NCBI GenBank assembly: GCA_032718475.1
Contig: JAUCBJ010004118.1
Coordinates: forward strand, 1-34,527
From: Nemertoderma westbladi
Taxonomy: Eukaryota; Xenacoelomorpha; Nemertodermatida; Nemertodermatidae
Direction of reading: 5' to 3'
Length of the DNA: 34,527 nt
The notes beneath the pieces are model-generated. The model was not told the origin of the DNA. It ran no database searches and saw only the letters and a program-made list of their open reading frames with translations. The translations under genes were made by a program, and so were the position numbers. Below are positions 28,972 through 34,527 of the stretch, piece after piece. Numbering within the stretch: position 1 is the stretch's first letter; every line of letters starts with the position of its first letter.

Positions 28972-29710
28972 TATTGAAGCTATAGTGATAGGTCGATAAT
29001 TGGATTTATCATTGATTGGCCCATTCGTAGCCTTGGTGATAGGAATAAGTAAACAATGTATTGTACTATTAGGTAGAACACCATGGATATTTATTGCGGT
29101 AGCTAACATGGCTAAAAGTAAGTTGAGCCGAATGCTATTGTTATAAACAAAATGTCCGCTGCAATACCACCAAGACCCGAACACTTCCCTATCTTTGGAT
29201 GTGCTAAAGCACAACTTATTTCGGACTCATTAACAATAAAATCACTAGCGAAATCGAAATATAACCTATCACTCGGGGCCTGGGTATCTGGGGCGTACCA
29301 GTCTTAAACTGACTATTATATAGCGGTATATCGTTATTAACAATATGGTTATTAGCCATATTAAATAATGTGGAATACTCATTCCTAAATAACGCACAAA
29401 TTTCTAGTTCTCCTGAGGCACCAATAACTGAGTTTGGGAGTGGTACAGAGGAACTACAGTACTCTCCTTTTTAATATCCCGCCAAAAGGCCCTATAGTCA
29501 TTTCCCAGTTGACGGGTTGCTATTTTATCTGCCTTATTGTGAGAATCTTGGCGACGGCAATGTTTTAAACTACGTTTAAATCTTGCCTTTGACACTAAAT
29601 AATTCCTATTTAGTTCTCCAGTTCTTGGAGAACCGGCATCGCGCCATTCTTTGAACAAACTACGAGATTCCTCGTATACCTGCCCATGTGAAGAATACCA
29701 AGATTTAACT
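28972..29710 (-). mobile_element. LINE fragment, N-terminal RT side, second family
   Basis: On the minus strand, a region near 29404-29658 reads like the linker between endonuclease and RT of a LINE (ARFKRSLKHCRRQDSHNKADKIA, then FWRDIKKES). After frame breaks come an ISCALAHPKIGKCSGLGGI string near 29160-29218 and NYRPITIASIFSKL near 28975-29015, which is the start of the RT fingers. The sequence ends there, so the palm is absent. Multiple stops and frame changes show it is dead. It is not the family of copies 1-4 and may relate to the relic at 2701-3240. Confidence 0.65.
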
Positions 29711-29850
29711 TTTCGGTCGACTTTTTATTGGAATTTTATATAGAAAGATTTTTTTATTTTTTAAATTTACCTTTATTAAGTGTTTTATAGCGCTTATTTC
29801 TGTCTTATAACCTCTACATATACTAATTCGTTTATTGTTTTGGTTAGATT
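29711..29850. other. AT-rich spacer
   Basis: Nothing is recognised. The word CGTTTATTGTTTTGGTT here recurs at about 31067-31083. Confidence 0.4.
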
Positions 29851-30150
29851 TGTGACGGGATCCGAGTTGGCAAAAGACCCCGACCAGTGTGTGTGTGTTT
29901 GAGTCGTATGGAGAATACGCGTCACCGCGTTTGCTAGGCTACTGAAAGGCTGTTGATGGAATTGAAAGGCCGAAGGCCGGTGAAATAACTGAGTTTATAA
30001 TTATTGTTGTTCGTAATATCAGATAAACACAGTCAGTCTAATATAATAATAGCAGTAACAATGACAGCGACGACGGTTATAAACTGTCCGACTTCTACAC
30101 TCAAAGTGGAATCATTTCACTGTTAGACAACTATTTGTAATTAGTAATAC
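29851..30150 (-). repeat. Possible LTR fragment, minus orientation
   Basis: The stretch starts TGTGACGGGATCC, the exact reverse complement of the terminus GGATCCCGTCACA of both LTRs of the element at 19674-28074. Beyond those 13 bp the sequence differs, so this would be the end of a different but related LTR lying on the minus strand. The far end was not located; 30150 is a guess. Confidence 0.35.
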
Positions 30151-30234
30151 GTAAAAAACTTTTAAAATCCGACGTATTTGCCTTGCTTTACAGTTTGTTA
30201 TAAATTTATATATTACCTATGCTTAGTATATTTC

Positions 30235-30312
30235 GGCACGAGTTGCTAGTTGGTTAGCGCGCAAGTTATACATAAAGTTAGTAGGTCGAGAGTTCGAATC
30301 TGGGTCGGTAAA
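30235..30312 (+). repeat. tRNA-like A/B box pair, probably a SINE relic
   Basis: TAGTTGGTTAGCGCG resembles an A box/D arm and GAGTTCGAATC a B box/T loop, at a spacing suitable for a pol III promoter. The T stem is imperfect and the ends do not pair as an acceptor stem, so a working tRNA is unlikely. Confidence 0.45.
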
Positions 30313-30493
30313 ATTTACATTTTTATATGTATATTGCCTTGGTACCTTTGGTATGCGATATTACATTGGTAATATCTCATATCCAATCATGATTCGTAAA
30401 TCATGCCTTTCCCCATTCTCCGCTGGGTGGTACAGCGAATTGGATCCGCTAACAAGATTCAGCCCTTCTGTAACCTGTGTTTTTGGTGAAAAC

Positions 30494-30620
30494 CTGGTAT
30501 TCTTTACATGGGGAACTGCAAAGTGAAATATAACGGCAGAAAGTCTGGTATTCTTCACATGGGGGTAACTGCAAAGTGAAATATAACGGCACAAACTCTG
30601 GTATTCTTCACATTGGCCGA
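30494..30620 (+). repeat. Tandem duplication of about 52 bp, 2.4 copies
   Basis: Copies begin CTGGTATTCTT at 30494, 30545 and 30598 and share GAACTGCAAAGTGAAATA or GTAACTGCAAAGTG and TAACGGCA. A 126-residue minus-strand frame spans this (30361-30741), but it has no recognised motif and part of it is the duplication. Confidence 0.8.
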
Positions 30621-30869
30621 AATACCTCTCTATCAGATCAGCCTCATTCCAACCGGGAATACAACTATAGTTCTGCATCTGCTCAGAATGAGTGCCTGGT
30701 GAACAGCAGTAGCAGAGATGAGTAGTAGATAGCTCCTTCAAATTAACAGAGTACTGCCTGTTAAGGGACCTAGATGCAACGCAGCCTTAACTGAATCCTT
30801 GGCTGTTCTTGCTGTTCTTGGGCTTGTCCTGTTCTGTCTTAAAATTTCGCAAATATTTTGTCCTACCTA

Positions 30870-31290
30870 TTTTTTTTTTATCATTTCACGTATTTTTTCT
30901 ATTTTTTTGACCTATTTTTTTTATTATTTTTTTTTACCTATTTTCTTTAATCATTTTACCTATTTTTTTATGCAGTTACCGTGCTGCCGTGCACAAGGCC
31001 TACTGCAATAGTTAAGTACCGGTACCGGTACCGGTACTGCAATTTTCTAATCTGTACTGTATTCTAATCGTTTATTGTTTTGGTTCCTTCTGGCTACCAC
31101 TGTAACCTGCTCCTTTATGTTAAACTCAGGTTTTCTCTTCCAGTCTGCTCAGTTGACATTCTGACAATCTGGATGTCGAAATATGAATAGGTAGAAAGAA
31201 CAATAAAATAGTTAAAAAAAATAATTTAAAAAAAAAATAGGTAAAATGATTTTAAAAAACAGGTACCGAAAAATAACTGCATAATATTAT
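30870..31290. repeat. T-rich/A-rich inverted pair with a GTACCG microsatellite between
   Basis: AATCATTTTACCTATTTTTTT near 30949-30969 is matched in reverse complement by AAAAAAATAGGTAAAATGATT near 31231-31252. ACCTATTTT words recur on the left arm. Between the arms lies (GTACCG)n at 31016-31037. Confidence 0.6.
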
Positions 31291-32660
31291 TTCCTAAAAG
31301 CTGACCGACGACCTTTGTAACTATGTAAATTCTCGAAACTGGGCGAGTAGCTGCGTTTATAAAAAATACCATGTGAGGATTCATGAATACATACAGTAGA
31401 TATGGACGTAAAGTTTTGACAAAATACTCGCCCGCCTATACGTTATTATTCATCAATATTTGCTTGCTCTGATTTTTCTGTAGGGCAGTAGTTACCCTGT
31501 GGAGTTGCAGTGCTGTACCTGCTGCTCGAGCCGAGAGGTGCTTGATTAATAGAGCACTCCCATTGGTTAATAACTCTAAAGGAATACTATCCTATGAAAC
31601 TGCTATTCTAACCAGAATCTGTCATTAATACTGTAGTATTCAGTAATGAAAGTTCAGTTACTTAACTGATTGACTTTATAACAACAGTAAATATCCTTGA
31701 GTAAATGTACCGTAGCTAATTGGTTTTCCATTTCCAGCCATTATAAAATTGATTCCAAATCATCATTACACTTACACTTAAGGGGCTACAATAAAAATTG
31801 TTATTAATTTTGTGAAGAAATATAATTATACGGCCGCAGAAACTATCGCTCCATTATAGGACGAGGCAGACTTACCGTACCGTTGAACAATATTTACTTT
31901 CATTATAGGCCTACACTCTATCTGCTATCTCTAAACTGTACCAGTAGGGTAGGTCTACCCTACTGTGCACTAGAATGGTAGGTGGAGGATAAATTATCGT
32001 TATGGTAGGCCTACTTGTAATAAGCACAATTTAATTCGTTAAATTACAATTTAATTATGTATAAAATAATTATAATAATTATAATAAATCATAATATTCT
32101 TTAATAAATTAAGTAATTAAGTAGTATAAAATTATAATAGGGCCTACTGTCATCAACTCAGGCTAAGCTCAATTGTAATGTAAAAGCTTAGTAGGTTTTA
32201 TATATCTGGGACGTTTACAACAGCTGTCCATTAAACTGACAAAACTAGAAAACTGAACAAGGGTGCCAGCCGCGTACCAACGGCTGTTGGGTAGACTTAA
32301 TGGAAGATTTCACAAACTTTCATAGGAGGCTTGTACTGTACATATACATTATATTAGTTGCTCCGATGTTTTTATAACTGAGAATGTATTGGGTATAAAT
32401 AATTATTGTTCTTTATTTTATTTATCTAATACACTAAGACCCCTCCGCAGAATAAACTGCTCTTTTAGGCCATTTTCCAGGTTGCGGATAAGGGTAACAT
32501 TTCACACATCGCACGATTTGTTAATGTGATTTGTCTGCTTAGACGACTGTGTATTACATTAGACGGGAGGCAGCTTGTTAGGTTGATGCAAGTCATTCTT
32601 GGTTTGCATCTTCCAATCCCATCAGTTTCTTGGAGTCTGTGTAAGACGGATGTAGGACTA
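31291..32660. other. AT-rich intergenic region, no gene
   Basis: Only short chance frames are seen. TAGGCCTAC-type words and close variants recur at about 31904-32150, a dispersed motif. A 65-residue frame at 32526-32723 has no recognised motif and ends in the hairpin repeat. Confidence 0.6.
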
Positions 32661-32791
32661 TTCGGTCCCGGACAATACGGTCCGGACAATTCGGTCCCGG
32701 ACAATTTGGTCCCAAAACACTAAATAAATGGGACCGAATTGTCCGGGACCAAATTGTCCAGGACCGAATTGTCCGGGACAGAATTGTCCGG
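32661..32791. repeat. Hairpin-forming 15-bp repeat cluster
   Basis: The unit is CGGTCCCGGACAATT (the third left unit has TTTGGTCCC). Three or more units run forward at 32661-32714. After a 14-base centre, about four run in reverse complement at 32729-32791. The arms are complementary over about 50 bp with few mismatches, and each unit is itself partly palindromic (GTCCCGGAC). Confidence 0.9.
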
Positions 32792-32810
32792 TTCCTGATA
32801 GCAAATGTGT

Positions 32811-33917
32811 GGAAGATCAACCATGGGTGAACAGTCATTCCTTTAGGAATCAGAGTGGAAGGGTTTACTGTGGAAGATAACCCATGGTGGTGGACCGGCA
32901 TTCCTGTAGGAAACAGAGTGGAAGGGTTTACTGTGGAAGATCACCCATGGTGGTTAACAGGCGTTCCTTTAGGAAAAAGAGTGGAAGGGTTGACTGTGGA
33001 AGGTCACCCATCCATGGTGGTAAACAGGCGTTCCTTTAGGAAGCAGAGTGAAAGGCCTTTAGGAAACAGAGTTGAAGGGTTTACTGTGGAAGATAAACCA
33101 TGGTGGTGAACAGGCATTCCTTTAGGAAACAGAGTTGAAGGGTTTACTGTGGAAGATTACCCATGGTGGTGAACAGGCATTCCTTTAGGAAACAGAGTTG
33201 AAGGGTTTACTGTGGAAGATCACCCATGGTGGTGAACAGGTATTCCTTTAGGAAACAGAGTGGAAGGGTTTACTGTGGAAGATAAACCATGGTGGTGAAC
33301 AGGCATTCCTTTAGGAAACAGAGTGGAAGGGTTTACTGTGGAAGATCATCCATGGTGGTGAACAGGCATTCCTTTAGGGCATCAGAGTGGAAGCGTTTTA
33401 CTGTGGAAGATCACCCATGGTGGTGAACAGACATTCCTTTGGGAAACAGTGTGGAATGATTTACTGTGGAAGATCAACCATGGTGGTGAACAGGCATTCC
33501 TTAAGGATTCAGAGTGGAAGGGTTTACTGTGGAAGATCACCCATGGTGGTGAACAGTCATTCCTTTAGGAATCAGAGTGGAAGCGTTTACTGTGGAAGAT
33601 CACCCATGGTGGTGAACAGGCATTCCTTAAGGAATCAGAGTGGTAGGGTTTACTGTGGAAGATCAACCATGGTGGCCAACAGGCATTCCTTTAGCAATCA
33701 GAGTGGAAGGGTTACTGTGGAAGATCACCCATGGCGGTGAACGGGCATTCCTTTAGGAAACAGAATGGAAGGGATTATGGTGGAAGATCACCCATGGTGG
33801 TGAACAGGCATTCCTTTAGGAAACAGAGTGGAAGGGTTTACTGTGGAAGATCAGCCGTGGCGGTGAACAGGCATTCCTTTACGAATCACCCTTGGCGGCG
33901 TACAGGCATTCCTTTGC
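32811..33917 (+). repeat. Minisatellite of 63-64 bp, about 17 units
   Basis: The unit contains GAACAGGCATTCCTTTAGGA, CAGAGTGGAAGGG, TTTACTGTGGAAGATCACCC and ATGGTGGT. Spacing is mostly 64 bp with some 63-bp units, which lets a plus-strand frame stay open at 33387-33740 (a 21-residue period); this is not a gene. The array starts about 20 bp after the hairpin cluster, and unit quality declines at its right end. Confidence 0.93.
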
Positions 33918-34240
33918 TTACTGAGCCTAAATGTTACTATTTTATTCAACTCGATTTATTTTAACGTATTTTATGCACTAGACCTGTGTACATATTATTC
34001 AAATTTTACTGTATATACATGCAGTTTAATTATTAAAGATTTTAAAATACTCTATTTTTAACATATTTTATAACATATTGTTTTTGTTTATAACATTTTA
34101 CTTAGGCAATTCAATATATGTTCATGTGTTTCGTAATTTAACTACAGTATATGGATACAGACTCTTATGACACTAATAAACGACACCAATACCAATACCA
34201 ACGCTACTCCCATTCAAAATTCATATTTGTCACAGTGGGG
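33918..34240. other. AT-rich spacer
   Basis: No gene or repeat is recognised beyond a short CCAATA repetition near 34185-34200. Confidence 0.5.
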
Positions 34241-34375
34241 ATAAGTTACCAGGGGCGATAAAGACCCAGGGGCGATAAAGACCCAGGGGGCGATAAAGGA
34301 CCATTTGAGGGGCGATAAGTCCCCAGGGGGCGTTAAGTGCCAGGGGCGATAAAGGTGCAAGGGGCGATAAGGCCC
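34241..34375 (+). repeat. Degenerate 16-20 bp minisatellite, seven units
   Basis: The core CAGGGGCGATAAAG recurs with variable spacers (AGACC, GGACCATTTG, TCCC, GTGCC). The rest of the window (34376-34527) shows nothing further. Confidence 0.85.
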
Positions 34376-34527
34376 TACAATCCGTAATATAGTAGCAGTA
34401 AGCTATGCGACACATCCAATAATTACACGCAGTGTTTTGATACTTTATTTGTTTCACAAGAATACAGTTGCAATTAATGAGATATTATAAAATGCCTTTT
34501 GTGATCTCCAGTTTATCAGCTCTCATA

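Noticed and set aside
30361-30741. 126-codon minus-strand frame
   Set aside because: Part of it is a local tandem duplication and no domain is recognised; it could be revisited with RNA data.

Overview
The window looks like nuclear DNA of an invertebrate animal. It holds one recognisable host gene, a p38-pathway MAP kinase kinase (MKK3/6 type), spliced with a GT-AG intron. Everything else is non-LTR retrotransposon fragments, LTR retrotransposons, a tRNA-derived SINE, minisatellites and long G/C homopolymers. There are no operons, ribosome binding sites or other prokaryotic signs. I could not fix the phylum. The SINE body resembles, from memory, repeats seen in molluscs and other marine invertebrates, but that is only a hint.

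Layout. 1-449: region upstream of the kinase gene with a possible TATA box. 450-986 and 5752-6270: two exons joining in phase 0 into a 351-residue kinase. The 4.8 kb intron holds a 17-bp minisatellite, a decayed LINE fragment on the + strand, a LINE copy with an intact reverse transcriptase frame on the - strand, and a short 3' piece of the same LINE. 6253-7930: a 28-bp minisatellite of about 60 units whose first unit encodes the last kinase residues and its stop codon. 8471-8710: a SINE. 9023-10519 and 14541-15931: two more copies of the intronic LINE family, both broken. 12149-13198: a 21-bp minisatellite open in several frames on both strands.

16440-28970: a decayed Ty3/Gypsy-like element (gag, protease, RT, RNase H, integrase) split by a younger 8.4 kb LTR element at 19674-28074. 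The younger element has about 98-99% identical LTRs (hand-counted substitutions, indels excluded) and a 5-bp target duplication (ACCTC). Outside one duplication copy, the Gypsy frame continues across the insertion. The inserted element carries a Gag-like region, a zinc knuckle and a BEL/Pao-type aspartic protease, but I see no reverse transcriptase, RNase H or integrase. In their place is an unfamiliar zinc-knuckle ORF interrupted by one in-frame TAG. Its Gag region changes frame exactly at G homopolymers.

28972-29710: a reversed LINE fragment that truncates the Gypsy integrase. 29851 onward: a possible LTR fragment sharing its 13-bp terminus with the inserted element. 30.2-34.5 kb: mostly AT-rich non-coding DNA with a tRNA-like box pair, a hairpin-forming 15-bp repeat, a 64-bp minisatellite and a short degenerate minisatellite.

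The best candidate for something undescribed is the pol-less LTR element with its extra zinc-knuckle ORF and G-tract frame changes. Next is the minisatellite that begins inside the kinase stop region.
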